A stretch of DNA of 64,000 bases. Source: JAFAXD01 sp051985675 (GTDB lineage Bacteria > Pseudomonadota > Alphaproteobacteria > Rhizobiales > Xanthobacteraceae). Within the stretch, counting starts at the first letter, position 1, and the number at the start of each line of letters is the position of its first letter. The notes beneath the pieces were generated by a model. That model searched no databases. It was not told where the DNA came from and saw only the letters and a program-made list of their open reading frames with translations. The stretch spans positions 1 through 64,000 of the forward strand of contig JBPYFJ010000092.1 of NCBI GenBank assembly GCA_051985675.1, in the 5' to 3' direction. Below, piece by piece: positions 8,481 to 19,275 of the stretch. The translations under genes were made by a program, and so were the position numbers.

Positions 8481-9671
8481 TTATTCCGCGGCTAACACCG
8501 ACGATTTGGCCGAATGTTGTTTAAGCGTTTCGCGGGCGATCACAAGCTTCTGTACCTCGGTCGCACCCTCGTAGATCCGCAGCGCGCGGATCTCGCGATA
8601 GAGCTCCTCGACCTTCACGCCCTTGGTCACGCCCAGTCCGCCGAACATCTGCACCGCGCGATCGATCACGCGCTGGGCCGCTTCGGTTGCGAACATCTTG
8701 GCCATCGCGGCCTCGCGCGTGACCCGGCCCGCACCGGTGTCCTTGGTCCAGGCCGCGCGGTAGACCAGCAGCGCCGCGGCATCCACCTCGGTGGCGCTGT
8801 CGGCGATGGCAGCCTGCGACAGCTGCAGCTCCGCAAGCGGCGCACCGAACAACTTTCGGGTCGTGGCGCGCGCTACGGTTTCGGCGAGGGCCCGGCGGGC
8901 GAAGCCAAGCGCCGCCGCGCCAACGGTCGAGCGGAAAATATCGAGCGTCGCCATCGCGACTTTGAAGCCTTCGCCCGGCTGGCCCAGGCGGTTCTCCACC
9001 GGCACCCGCGCGCCTTCGAATGCGAGGGTCGCGAGCGGGTGCGGCGCAATCACCTCGATGCGCTCGGCGATCGAGAAGCCGGGCGTATCGGCATCAACCA
9101 CGAACGCGGACAATCCCTTGGCTCCGGCACCCTCGCTGGTGCGCGCAAACACCACGTAGAAATCCGCGATCCCGCCATTCGAAATGAAGGTCTTGTGGCC
9201 GTCGAGCCGCACGTGATCGTTGCCGTCAGGGCGCGCGGTCATCGCGAGCGCCGCGACATCGGAACCCGCTTCCGGCTCGGAGAGTGCGAATGCGGCGATC
9301 GCCGTCCCCGCCGCGACCGCGCGCAAGTAGCGCTCCTTGAGCGCTTGCGATCCGAACAGCGTGATGGCACCGGTCCCCAGTCCCTGCATCGCGAAGGCGA
9401 AATCCGCGAGTCCATCCTCGTAGCCGAGAATCTCGCGGCTCAAACAGAGCGTGCGCACGTCGAGGGCCTCGGTGAGCCCGCCATAAGGGCTGGGCACGGC
9501 CGCCTTGAGGAAGCCCGCCTCTCCGAGCAGGCGGACGCGGGTACGGCAGGCCTCATCGACGTCGTCATGCGGCAGATTAGCGAGGTTCTGCTCCGCCCAG
9601 CGCATGAGCCTTGCCGCATAGCGGCGGTGATCGTCGGTGAACCAGGGCCAGTCGAGCGTGTCGCCGAGCAT
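8481..9671 (-). CDS. acyl-CoA dehydrogenase of the anthranilate operon
   Basis: This is a 396-residue FAD acyl-CoA dehydrogenase with the standard three-domain layout. ALSEPEAGSDVAA is the FAD/substrate loop, and IYEGATEVQKLVIARE near the C-terminus holds the expected catalytic glutamate. The ATG at 9671 begins one base after the TGA of the crotonase gene (TGACATG), so the genes are translationally coupled; the upstream in-frame start at 9731 would lie well inside that gene. In the pathway it most likely dehydrogenates a CoA-bound alicyclic or ring-opened dicarboxylic intermediate. The electron acceptor (ETF) is not encoded nearby. Confidence 0.85.
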   Translation of the reverse strand: MLGDTLDWPWFTDDHRRYAARLMRWAEQNLANLPHDDVDEACRTRVRLLGEAGFLKAAVPSPYGGLTEALDVRTLCLSREILGYEDGLADFAFAMQGLGTGAITLFGSQALKERYLRAVAAGTAIAAFALSEPEAGSDVAALAMTARPDGNDHVRLDGHKTFISNGGIADFYVVFARTSEGAGAKGLSAFVVDADTPGFSIAERIEVIAPHPLATLAFEGARVPVENRLGQPGEGFKVAMATLDIFRSTVGAAALGFARRALAETVARATTRKLFGAPLAELQLSQAAIADSATEVDAAALLVYRAAWTKDTGAGRVTREAAMAKMFATEAAQRVIDRAVQMFGGLGVTKGVKVEELYREIRALRIYEGATEVQKLVIARETLKQHSAKSSVLAAE

Positions 9672-9672
9672 G

Positions 9673-10506
9673 TCAGTTGCCCTCGAACACCGGTTTCTGC
9701 TTGGCGGCGAAGGCGTGGTAGGCGCGCGCAAAGTCCTCGGTCTTCATGCACAGCGCCTGCGCCACCGCCTCGGCGTCGACCGCGCTTTCGACCGACATCG
9801 CCCACTCCATCTCCAGCATGCGCTTGGTGATGCCGTTGGCGAATGTCGGACCGGCGGCGATCTCGGCCGCGAGCGTCTTCGCGTCGGAGAGCACCGCGTC
9901 CGGCGCCAGGAGCCGGTTGAAGAATCCCCAACGGTGCGCTTCCTCGCCGCCGAGCACGCGGCCGGTGAACAGAAGTTCCGCCGCGCGCCCCTGTCCGATG
10001 ATGCGCGGCAGGATCGCGCACGCCCCCATGTCGCAGCCGGCTAGCCCGACCCGATTGAACAGGAATGCGACCTTGGCGCTCGGAGTGCCGATTCGCAGGT
10101 CGGACGCCATGGCGATGATCGCCCCGGCGCCGGCGCACACCCCGTCGATTGCGGCGATGATCGGCTGCGGGCATCCGCGCATCGCCTTGACCACGTTGCC
10201 AGTCATGGTGGTGAATTGGAGCAGCTCCGCGGTCGTCATCGCGATCAGCGGCCCGATGATTTCGAACACGTCGCCACCGGAGGAGAAATTGCCGCCGGCG
10301 CCGGTTACGACGATCGCCTTGACGTCCTTGTCGTGCGCCGCTGCGCGGAAAATGCCGACAATTTCGGCGTAGCTCTCAAACGTCAGCGGATTCTTCTTGT
10401 CCGGGCGGTCGAGCGTCAACGTTGCCACTTTTCGATCGACCTCAAAGCGCACATGCGTCGCCTTGTAGGTGGGCAGCGGTAAACTGACCGGGTTGGCGGC
10501 GATCAT
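9673..10506 (-). CDS. crotonase-superfamily protein, possible ring hydrolase
   Basis: This 277-residue crotonase-fold protein lies in the anthranilate operon. Oxyanion-hole regions are visible (NFSSGGDVFEII at 73-84; CAGAGAIIAMASDLRIG at 124-140). The two glutamates of classical enoyl-CoA hydratases appear replaced: the GGGCE-like position reads GAGAI, and the PEI-like position reads FNRVGLAGCDMG. An aspartate at 159 sits near where MenB and BadI-type ring-cleaving members carry one. Inference: it may hydrolyse a cyclic ketone CoA ester rather than hydrate a double bond. Its ATG overlaps the upstream MarR stop as ATGA. Confidence 0.75.
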   Translation of the reverse strand: MIAANPVSLPLPTYKATHVRFEVDRKVATLTLDRPDKKNPLTFESYAEIVGIFRAAAHDKDVKAIVVTGAGGNFSSGGDVFEIIGPLIAMTTAELLQFTTMTGNVVKAMRGCPQPIIAAIDGVCAGAGAIIAMASDLRIGTPSAKVAFLFNRVGLAGCDMGACAILPRIIGQGRAAELLFTGRVLGGEEAHRWGFFNRLLAPDAVLSDAKTLAAEIAAGPTFANGITKRMLEMEWAMSVESAVDAEAVAQALCMKTEDFARAYHAFAAKQKPVFEGN

Positions 10507-11018
10507 GATGCATCCTTGCTGGCGACCATCCTCGCGGTCGACGCCTTCGCCTTGCCCAAAAGCCGCATCATGTCGTCGATGTCGCCCGGATTGAGCCCGG
10601 CGAAAATCTCGGCGATCCAGTTCTCGTGGGTGCGCGCCATCGCCCGGAACACGCGCCGGCCCTCGCCGCTGAGGCTCACCAATTGCGCGCGGCGATCGTT
10701 CGGCGACGGTCGACGGTCAAGCAGGCCTTGCGCCAACAACCGCTCGACCAAGCCGGTGACGTTCCCGTTCGAGACCATCATCCGCGACGACAACTCGCCG
10801 AGCGTCATGCCGCCCGGATTCTTGTCGAGCTGGGCCATCAGATCGAAGCGGGGCAGTGTGACATGAAATGCGTCGCGCAGACGGCGGCGGATCTCGCCCT
10901 CGATCATGTTGGTGCAGGTCAACAGCCGCAGCCACAAGCGTAGTTCAGCCTGGTGGTCGCCGGGGCGTTCGGCGACCTTGGTTTCGGCGTCCAGCGGAAC
11001 CGCTGCGGTGTCTTCCAT
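10503..11018 (-). CDS. MarR-family regulator of the anthranilate operon
   Basis: This 171-residue winged-helix repressor has recognition-helix and wing segments in SSRMMVSNGNVTGLVERLLAQGLLDRRPSPNDRRAQLVSLS. The ATG at 11018 follows a GGGGGAGAG site and lies four bases after the SDR stop; an in-frame TTG at 11042 has no such spacing. MarR proteins inside aromatic-degradation operons usually sense an aryl-CoA intermediate. The two matching palindromes at 11808-11886, upstream of this operon and of the divergent monooxygenase, are its likely operators. Binding and effector identity are inferred. Confidence 0.85.
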   Translation of the reverse strand: MEDTAAVPLDAETKVAERPGDHQAELRLWLRLLTCTNMIEGEIRRRLRDAFHVTLPRFDLMAQLDKNPGGMTLGELSSRMMVSNGNVTGLVERLLAQGLLDRRPSPNDRRAQLVSLSGEGRRVFRAMARTHENWIAEIFAGLNPGDIDDMMRLLGKAKASTARMVASKDAS

Positions 11019-11022
11019 CACG

Positions 11023-11793
11023 TCAAATCTCTCCCCCGGCAATCGGCAACGCTGCGCCGGTGATGCCGGCGGCTTCCGGCAGGCACAGGAACAGAACGGC
11101 GGCCGCGACCTCCTCGGGCTTGATCAGGCGCCCGAGCGGACTGCCCTTGAGCAATCCGGCGAGCGCGTCCTCGCGCGAGCGCCCGGTCGCCTGCACGATC
11201 CGTTGCAGGCTCTCGTCGACGAGCTCGGTGTCGGTGTATCCCGGACATACCGCGTTGACGGTGACGCCCGTCTTGGTGGTTTCGGCGGCGAGCGCGCGCA
11301 CCAGGCCGACGACCGCATGTTTGGCGGCGCAATACGCGGAGACGTAGCCGTATCCCTTGAGTCCGGCGGTTGAAGCGATCGCGACGATCCGACCGAACCC
11401 GCGAGCGATCATGTCGCCAAGCACCGCCTGGATCGCGTGCACAGCGCCGATGGTGTTGAGCTCGAACATGCTGCGGAACAGGTCCGGACTTGATTTGCCG
11501 AACGGCGCGCTGGCGGCGCCGCCGGCGTTCGCCACCAGGATACTGACCGGCCCGCGCGCCGTGCCGGCACCCGCGATCGCACGATTGATCGATTGCGCGT
11601 CGGTCACGTCGGCGAGCGCGTAGCCCCCGGCATCGCCGCGCGCGACCGCGTCCTTCAGGCTCGCCTCGGTGCGGCCGATGATCGTCACGGCGGCGCCGGC
11701 CTGGGTGAGCGCGCGCGCCGTCGCCCGGCCGATGCCTCGACCGCCGCCCGTGACCAAGGCATGATGACCTGTTAGCGCTGCCAATTCTGTCAC
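11023..11793 (-). CDS. short-chain dehydrogenase/reductase of the anthranilate operon
   Basis: This 256-residue classical SDR is the first gene of the minus-strand operon. The cofactor motif TGGGRGIG is at 15-22, NAG at about 90 and the catalytic Ser-Tyr-Lys set in IASTAGLKGYGYVSAYCAAKH. Members in aromatic CoA pathways act as 3-hydroxyacyl-CoA dehydrogenases, oxidising the hydroxyl made by hydration before thiolysis or ring cleavage; that role is inferred from context. Its promoter must lie in the 167-bp gap shared with the divergent monooxygenase/reductase. Confidence 0.85.
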   Translation of the reverse strand: MTELAALTGHHALVTGGGRGIGRATARALTQAGAAVTIIGRTEASLKDAVARGDAGGYALADVTDAQSINRAIAGAGTARGPVSILVANAGGAASAPFGKSSPDLFRSMFELNTIGAVHAIQAVLGDMIARGFGRIVAIASTAGLKGYGYVSAYCAAKHAVVGLVRALAAETTKTGVTVNAVCPGYTDTELVDESLQRIVQATGRSREDALAGLLKGSPLGRLIKPEEVAAAVLFLCLPEAAGITGAALPIAGGEI

Positions 11794-11807
11794 GCCTCTG
11801 CGACCCG

Positions 11808-11886
11808 GAAATACTTTAAGTTTAAAGTTTTTTCACTTCAAGGAGCGGGGCCATTGTATCCGAAATACTTTAAGCTTAAAATATTC
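11808..11886. promoter_or_regulatory. two direct copies of a palindromic operator, probable MarR sites
   Basis: Two near-identical boxes begin GAAATACTTTAAG. The cores are ACTTTAAGTTTAAAGT (11813-11828) and ACTTTAAGCTTAAAAT (11867-11882), and the second contains the perfect palindrome TTTAAGCTTAAA. They are 54 bp apart centre to centre, about five helical turns, so both would face the same side of the DNA. They lie in the divergent promoter gap between the SDR operon and the monooxygenase/reductase, in otherwise GC-rich DNA. Confidence 0.75.
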
Positions 11887-11960
11887 GGAAAGGTTGGCTG
11901 AAAGCATCCGGGGATGCGTCCTTGCGCGTGGCAAGGGCGCGCGGCCAGCGGAGGCATGTC

Positions 11961-14306
<2,346 letters not shown>

Positions 14307-14332
14307 CGCGCGGCGCACGCGCCAACTCCGTC

Positions 14333-15537
14333 TCAACGCGCCTGCGACTGACGCTCCTTCGCGGGAACGTTGGTTGCGAGCCAGTTGGCGATTACAGCGG
14401 CGATCGCGTCGCTGTTCTTCTCAACCATCATCATATGGCCGTTGCCGTGGACCCCGACGTCCGCCAAACGGATCATCGTATTGCGCACGCCAGCGTCTTT
14501 CAGCCGAGCCGCCGTGCAGTGATCGTAGGGTGCATGATAGGACGCTTCCGCGGTAACGATCAGCACGGGGATCTTGCGCAGATTCGGCAATTGGCGGGCG
14601 GGGGCTTTTTGCGCCCAGCAGCGCACGAAGTCAGGCTTATCGGGCTGATCCTGGCGCACCACGTCAAGCGCAGCACCCGGCGCGAGCGGCGGATCGTAGG
14701 TCAGCACAACATCGCCCAGCCCCGAGACTTTGGTGCGCTCGACGTCCTTGAACCAGTCGGGCGCGGGTCCGAAAGCGATATCGTGCATCGGTGGGCCGCT
14801 TGGCTCGATCGCAACGATTGCCTTCACCAGGCTGGGCCGCGGATCTGCGACGGGCCACCCGAAGGCGCCCGACTGGGAATGGGTTAGCAGGATCACGGGG
14901 CCGAGCTTGTCGAGCAACGCCACCAGCGCGCCGGTGTTGATCTTCTGCTGCACGCCGAAATCGGCGAGCGAGGGAAATTGCGTCGCCATAAAAGCCAGGA
15001 AATAGGGGTCGCCCGGCGTTCCGGCTCCGGGAAACTGCGAATGCAGATGCGCCTGTGGCCAGAGCCTGAACCGCTCCGGTGCGATGAAGCGCTGCTCCAT
15101 GAATGTCGGGTTGGCGGGCGCCAGCGGGCCATAGACCTGCGCCCAATAGGCGGAACGGCCGCGGGCCACTTGATCCACCACGTAGACCGCATAGCCGCGC
15201 CGCGCAAAATATTGCGCCCACCCTTCATCGCCCGCGATTGTGCCGGTGAAGTTGGTCCCGGTCTGGCTGCCGCCCGGGACCATGACGATGGGGTAGGGGG
15301 TGCGTCGCCTTGGCTGGGATCATGAACTCGGCGTACAGGTGCCCAACCATTGGGTGGCGTTCGGCCGCGTCGTCGATCTGCCCGCCAGCGTAAAGGTACC
15401 CCGACTTCGCGAGCACGAGCGGCGGCTTGTCGGCTGCGCGCGCCGGTAGCGCTCCCGACAGCAAGGCAGCTACGGGTCAGCAGCGCGGCCGGCAGCACGG
15501 TGATGGCGTGGCTCACGGCGGCAACCCCGGAACCCAT
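14333..15537 (-). pseudogene. exported alpha/beta-hydrolase, broken by two one-base insertions
   Basis: Three reading frames must be joined to give one protein. It starts at ATG 15537 after a GAGGAGG site with a signal peptide (MGSGVAAVSHAITVLPAALLT), continues in a second frame (LLSGALPARAADKPPLVLAKSGYLYAGG), and ends in a third (PYPIVMVPGGSQTGTNF to the stop at 14333). Removing one C from the run at 15474-15476 and one from 15296-15300 restores an uninterrupted hydrolase of about 400 residues. The oxyanion/nucleophile region LTHSQSGAFGW is intact. Both shifts fall in C runs, so sequencing error is as likely as real decay. Homologues are secreted esterases of unknown substrate. Confidence 0.7.
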
Positions 15538-15641
15538 GTTTCCTCCTCGTAGATTTTTCTTAAAGTGCCGCAAGATCACGCGGACCTGGCAATTGGAACA
15601 CTAGAGGCGCGTCGCACACGCGGCAAGTCAGCGCCGCCCGA

Positions 15642-16097
15642 TCACTCGAGCGCCAGCACGATCATTTCGGCAAGCATTGCAGGCCGCTCTTCGCCCTCGA
15701 GCTCGATCGTGCAATCCATGGTCAGGCGGACGCCGCCTTCGATGGCTTCTGCCGCCTTCAGGGTCTCGTGCAGCCGGACCCGGGATCCGGCGGGGACCGG
15801 GGCGGTGAAGCGGAGGCGATTCATGCCGTAGTTGACGCCGCGACGGCGCCGGCGGATCTCGTATATTGTTGAAGACAAGTGCGCGACGAGCGAGAGCGTC
15901 AGAAAACCGTGCGCAATCGTACGCCCGCCCGGCATCTCACGCTTGGCACGTTCCGGATCGACATGAAACCAGCTTTTGTCGCCCGTTGCCTCGGCAAACG
16001 CGTCGATCATTGCCTGGTCGATTAGGACCCAGTCGCTGGTGCCGAGTTTCTTACCGGCATAGTCAATAAGGTCGGCTGGCCTCTCAACGCTCAGCAT
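15642..16097 (-). CDS. MaoC-like (R)-specific enoyl-CoA hydratase
   Basis: This 151-residue hot-dog-fold protein would add water to trans-2-enoyl-CoA. The hydratase motif is seen as FAEATGDKSWFHVDPERA, with the Asp and His that form the catalytic pair in PhaJ-type enzymes, followed by GRTIAHGFLTLSLVAHL. The ATG at 16097 has a GGGGAGAG site at good distance; upstream in-frame sequence is arginine-rich and unlike the family. It is on the same strand as the LOG-family gene (102-bp gap) and the hydrolase, but tight coupling is not seen. Confidence 0.85.
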   Translation of the reverse strand: MLSVERPADLIDYAGKKLGTSDWVLIDQAMIDAFAEATGDKSWFHVDPERAKREMPGGRTIAHGFLTLSLVAHLSSTIYEIRRRRRGVNYGMNRLRFTAPVPAGSRVRLHETLKAAEAIEGGVRLTMDCTIELEGEERPAMLAEMIVLALE

Positions 16098-16199
16098 TCG
16101 GCGCTCTCCCCGGCGGCGCGGGCGCTCAAATCCGCCCAATCGCCAGGGGATAGCATAACGGGTCGCCGGCCGGCGCGCGCCAGCCGCGCCAATGTCCAA

Positions 16200-16829
16200 T
16201 CAATATTTTGCTTGCGGCACGTGAAAATCCTGCAGGCCTGACAAAACTTCCTCGATGGTCGAGCCGAAAATGAGCGATCCTTTATGACGCTCGTGCAGGA
16301 ATTCTTCTTCGACCATCCGGTCGACCATCATCCGCAGCGGTGCAAAGTAGCCATCGACGTCAAGTACGCCACATGGCTTGGCATGGATGCCGAGCTGGGT
16401 CCGCGTCCATTGTTCAAGGATTTCCTCGAACGTGCCGGCACCTCCCGGCAGAGCGAGAAAGGCATCCGCAAGGTCTGACATTTTCTTTTTGCGCTCGTGC
16501 ATTGATGTCACGACGTGGATCTTGTTCAAGCCCTTGTGGATCAATTCCTTGTCGACGAGCAGCGCCGGAATGACCCCGATGACGGACCCGCCCAGCCTGA
16601 TCGCTTCGTCAGCCATGACGCCCATCAACCCGTTTTTCGCGCCGCCATAGACGATGCTGTGGCCTTGCGACACCAGCACACGTACCGCCGCTCGCGTTTG
16701 TTCTTCAAACTTTTTTCGCTTTCCGGCAGCGGCGCCGCAAAAAATACAGACCGTGAGCGATTTGCGTTCAGGCACTAACGGCGGCGCCAGGACCTCTTGG
16801 GCTCGCGACGGCAACGTTACGACGTCCAT
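16200..16829 (-). CDS. LOG-family protein (TIGR00730-type Rossmann fold)
   Basis: This 209-residue protein belongs to the lysine-decarboxylase-like/LOG family, whose characterised members release free cytokinin bases by hydrolysing nucleoside 5'-monophosphates. The signature PGGAGTFEE is present within MSDLADAFLALPGGAGTFEEILE, preceded by VYGGAKNGLMGVMADEA. A leader of about 25 residues precedes the first beta strand (LTVCIFCGAAAGK). The bacterial physiological role is often a housekeeping nucleotide one and cannot be told from the sequence. Confidence 0.85.
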   Translation of the reverse strand: MDVVTLPSRAQEVLAPPLVPERKSLTVCIFCGAAAGKRKKFEEQTRAAVRVLVSQGHSIVYGGAKNGLMGVMADEAIRLGGSVIGVIPALLVDKELIHKGLNKIHVVTSMHERKKKMSDLADAFLALPGGAGTFEEILEQWTRTQLGIHAKPCGVLDVDGYFAPLRMMVDRMVEEEFLHERHKGSLIFGSTIEEVLSGLQDFHVPQAKY

Positions 16830-17242
16830 GAAATGCTCCGTTGGCTTGAGCCCCAGGTCCCATGCTTGCGGTCTGAATGATGGCTGAGTTCATGCGCCCG
16901 CTTCGCGAAGGTGCGCCCGCCAAGGATTATTGCCGCCGATCGGCAACACGAAGCGTCGGAAAGACAATCAACCAAGGTCATCGATATTTGCCCAAGGTGC
17001 GGGGCAACAAGACGAAGTCTATGCTGACTACAGTGACGCAGGTATCAATGTACAACAATTGCGCGATCGACCGTTTTTGGTCAATTGCATTAAGGCGCAA
17101 CCGGCGGATTGCCCGGCAACTGATGGTATCATGTTGTTGTCAGGGCGGGTCTGCGAGGCATCCGCGCCGGCACAAGCGTCGGAAGCGGGACACTAGCCCG
17201 CGTGTATGATGCAACTGCCTTCCAGCGACAAAGGAAACGCCG
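16830..17242. other. 413-bp intergenic region
   Basis: This divergent gap lies between the LOG-family gene and an acyl-CoA dehydrogenase and probably holds promoters for both. Open frames inside it (for example 16877-17209) lack a ribosome site and plausible composition. No repeat of note or RNA gene was recognised. Confidence 0.45.
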
Positions 17243-18517
17243 ATGGATTTCGAGCATTCAGCGCGCAGCCGCGAGCTCCAGAAACGTCTGCTCGAATTCA
17301 TGGACGCCCATATCTACCCCAACGAGACGCGGTTCCACGAAGAAATCGAAGCCAACCGCCGCGCCGGCAACGCTTGGCGGCCGACCAAAGTCATCGAGGA
17401 GCTCAAACCCAAGGCGCGTGCCGCCGGGTTGTGGAACCTGTTCTTGCCGCGCTCGCCGCGTGCGCCCGACGGGGGCCTGTCCAACCTCGATTATGCACCG
17501 CTGTGTGAGATCATGGGCCGCGTGCATTTTGCCCCTGAAGTATTCAATTGTTCGGCGCCGGACACCGGCAACATGGAAACGTTCGAACGCTATGCATCCG
17601 AGGAGCTCAAACGCACATGGCTCGACCCGCTGCTGCGGGGGGAGATTCGCTCCGCCTTCCTGATGACCGAGCCCGACGTCGCCTCGTCCGACGCGACCAA
17701 CGTTCAAGCCCGGATCGATCGGCGTGGCGACGGCTATGTGATCAACGGCCGCAAATGGTGGTCGAGCGGGGCGGGCGATCCACGCTGCAAGGTTTACATC
17801 GTGATGGGCAAGACCGATCCGAGCGCTGAGCGGCACAAGCAGCAATCGATGATCGTCGTGCCCGCGGACGCGCCCGGCATCACGGTCGAGCGACCGCTGT
17901 CGATCTTCGGCTACGACGACGCGCCGCACGGACACATGCAGGTCGCGCTCAAGGACGTTACCGTGCCGGCAACGAACATCCTGCTGGGCGAGGGCCGCGG
18001 GTTTGAGATCGCGCAGGGCCGGCTCGGTCCCGGCCGCATTCACCACTGCATGCGCTCGGTCGGCGCCGCCGAACGGGCGCTCGAATACATGTGCCGCCGG
18101 TTGATGTCGCGTGTGGCGTTCGGCAAGCCGATCTCCGAACAGTCGGTCTGGCACGAGCGCATCGCGCAGGCGCGCTGCATGATCGATCAGTCGCGGCTGC
18201 TCACCCTGAAGACCGCCTATATGATGGACACCGTCGGCAACAAGGCCGCGCGCGCCGAAATCGCCATGATCAAGGTGGTGGCGCCGAACATGGCTGGCCA
18301 GATCATCGACTGGGCCATCCAGGCCCACGGCGCCGCCGGTGTATCGGCGGATTTTCCATTGGCCTACATGTATGCGAACCAGCGCACGTTGCGCTTCGCC
18401 GATGGACCCGACGAAGTCCACCGCGCCGCCATTGCCAAGATCGAATTGCGCAAGCACGACCGGCGGAACTTCCGCAGCGGTGATACCGAAGAGATGCCGA
18501 TCACCCGCGGCAGCTGA
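17243..18517 (+). CDS. acyl-CoA dehydrogenase (ACAD10/11-like)
   Basis: This 424-residue acyl-CoA dehydrogenase has the FAD-loop sequence FLMTEPDVASSDATN (about 145-160) and the C-terminal ADGPDEVHRAAIAKIELRK stretch. The catalytic position reads DGPDEVH, as in the ACAD10/11 or FadE-type branch in which the base lies elsewhere than in the IYEG motif. The start ATG follows AAAGGA. It is followed after 17 bp by an SDR on the same strand, probably one operon for beta-oxidation-like handling of an acyl-CoA. The substrate is unknown. Confidence 0.85.
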   Translation: MDFEHSARSRELQKRLLEFMDAHIYPNETRFHEEIEANRRAGNAWRPTKVIEELKPKARAAGLWNLFLPRSPRAPDGGLSNLDYAPLCEIMGRVHFAPEVFNCSAPDTGNMETFERYASEELKRTWLDPLLRGEIRSAFLMTEPDVASSDATNVQARIDRRGDGYVINGRKWWSSGAGDPRCKVYIVMGKTDPSAERHKQQSMIVVPADAPGITVERPLSIFGYDDAPHGHMQVALKDVTVPATNILLGEGRGFEIAQGRLGPGRIHHCMRSVGAAERALEYMCRRLMSRVAFGKPISEQSVWHERIAQARCMIDQSRLLTLKTAYMMDTVGNKAARAEIAMIKVVAPNMAGQIIDWAIQAHGAAGVSADFPLAYMYANQRTLRFADGPDEVHRAAIAKIELRKHDRRNFRSGDTEEMPITRGS

Positions 18518-18534
18518 AGCCGGTCTGGCACGAT

Positions 18535-19266
18535 ATGAACGGATCGCTGCAGGATCGCGTCGTACTAGTGACTGGCGCGCTTGGCACGATTGGGCGGGCG
18601 ATCTGCACGGCGATCGAACGTGAGGGCGGCAGCGCGCTGCGTTCGGATCTAGCGGGCCGCGGCGCCTTGGACCTTGTGCTCGACGTGACGGACGAGGCGG
18701 CCTGGACCGCTGCGGCCCATGAGATCGAGCGGCGTCATAGCCGGCTCGACGGGCTCGTCAACAATGCCGGCGTCGTTTTCATCGGCACCGTAGAGGCAAC
18801 CTCGCTCGCGCAATGGCGGCGGGTGATGGACGTCAATCTCGACGGCGTGTTTCTCGGATGCCGCCACATGCTGCCATTGCTGCGCCGCGCGCCGGCGCCT
18901 TCGATCGTCAACATGTCTTCGGTTTCGGGCCTGGTCGGCGGCTACAACCTCGCGGCCTACAACGCCTCGAAGGGCGCCGTGCGGATGCTGACGAAATCGA
19001 TCGCGCTCAATGGCGCGCGCATGACGCCGAAGGTGCGCTGCAACTCCGTGCACCCGGCGTTCGTTGCGGGGTCCATGGTGGACGACATGGTGGCGCAGGC
19101 CTCCGACCCGGAGCGCGCGCTCGCCTCGATGATGCGTCAGATTCCGCTGGGGCGGTTGGCGAGCGCCGCCGAGGTCGCCGACGCGGTCGTATGGCTGCTG
19201 TCGGACAAGTCCGCGTTCACCACCGGATCGGAGCTCGTCGTCGACGGCGGCATCGCGGCCGGGTAA
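18535..19266 (+). CDS. short-chain dehydrogenase/reductase
   Basis: This 243-residue classical SDR has TGALGTIG for the nucleotide-binding turn, NNAGV at about 78, and a catalytic S-Y-K set in MSSVSGLVGGYNLAAYNASKGAV. The C-terminal ELVVDGGIAAG is a typical ending for cyclopentanol/3-oxoacyl-type SDRs. It starts 17 bp after the acyl-CoA dehydrogenase stop and is convergent with the Rieske gene, whose stop lies 9 bp away. Confidence 0.85.
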   Translation: MNGSLQDRVVLVTGALGTIGRAICTAIEREGGSALRSDLAGRGALDLVLDVTDEAAWTAAAHEIERRHSRLDGLVNNAGVVFIGTVEATSLAQWRRVMDVNLDGVFLGCRHMLPLLRRAPAPSIVNMSSVSGLVGGYNLAAYNASKGAVRMLTKSIALNGARMTPKVRCNSVHPAFVAGSMVDDMVAQASDPERALASMMRQIPLGRLASAAEVADAVVWLLSDKSAFTTGSELVVDGGIAAG

Positions 19267-19275
19267 CCAACAGCC

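Noticed and set aside
14333..15537. Programmed frameshifting in the hydrolase
   Set aside because: There are two separate shifts in plain C runs, with no slippery heptamer plus structure. Error or decay is simpler.
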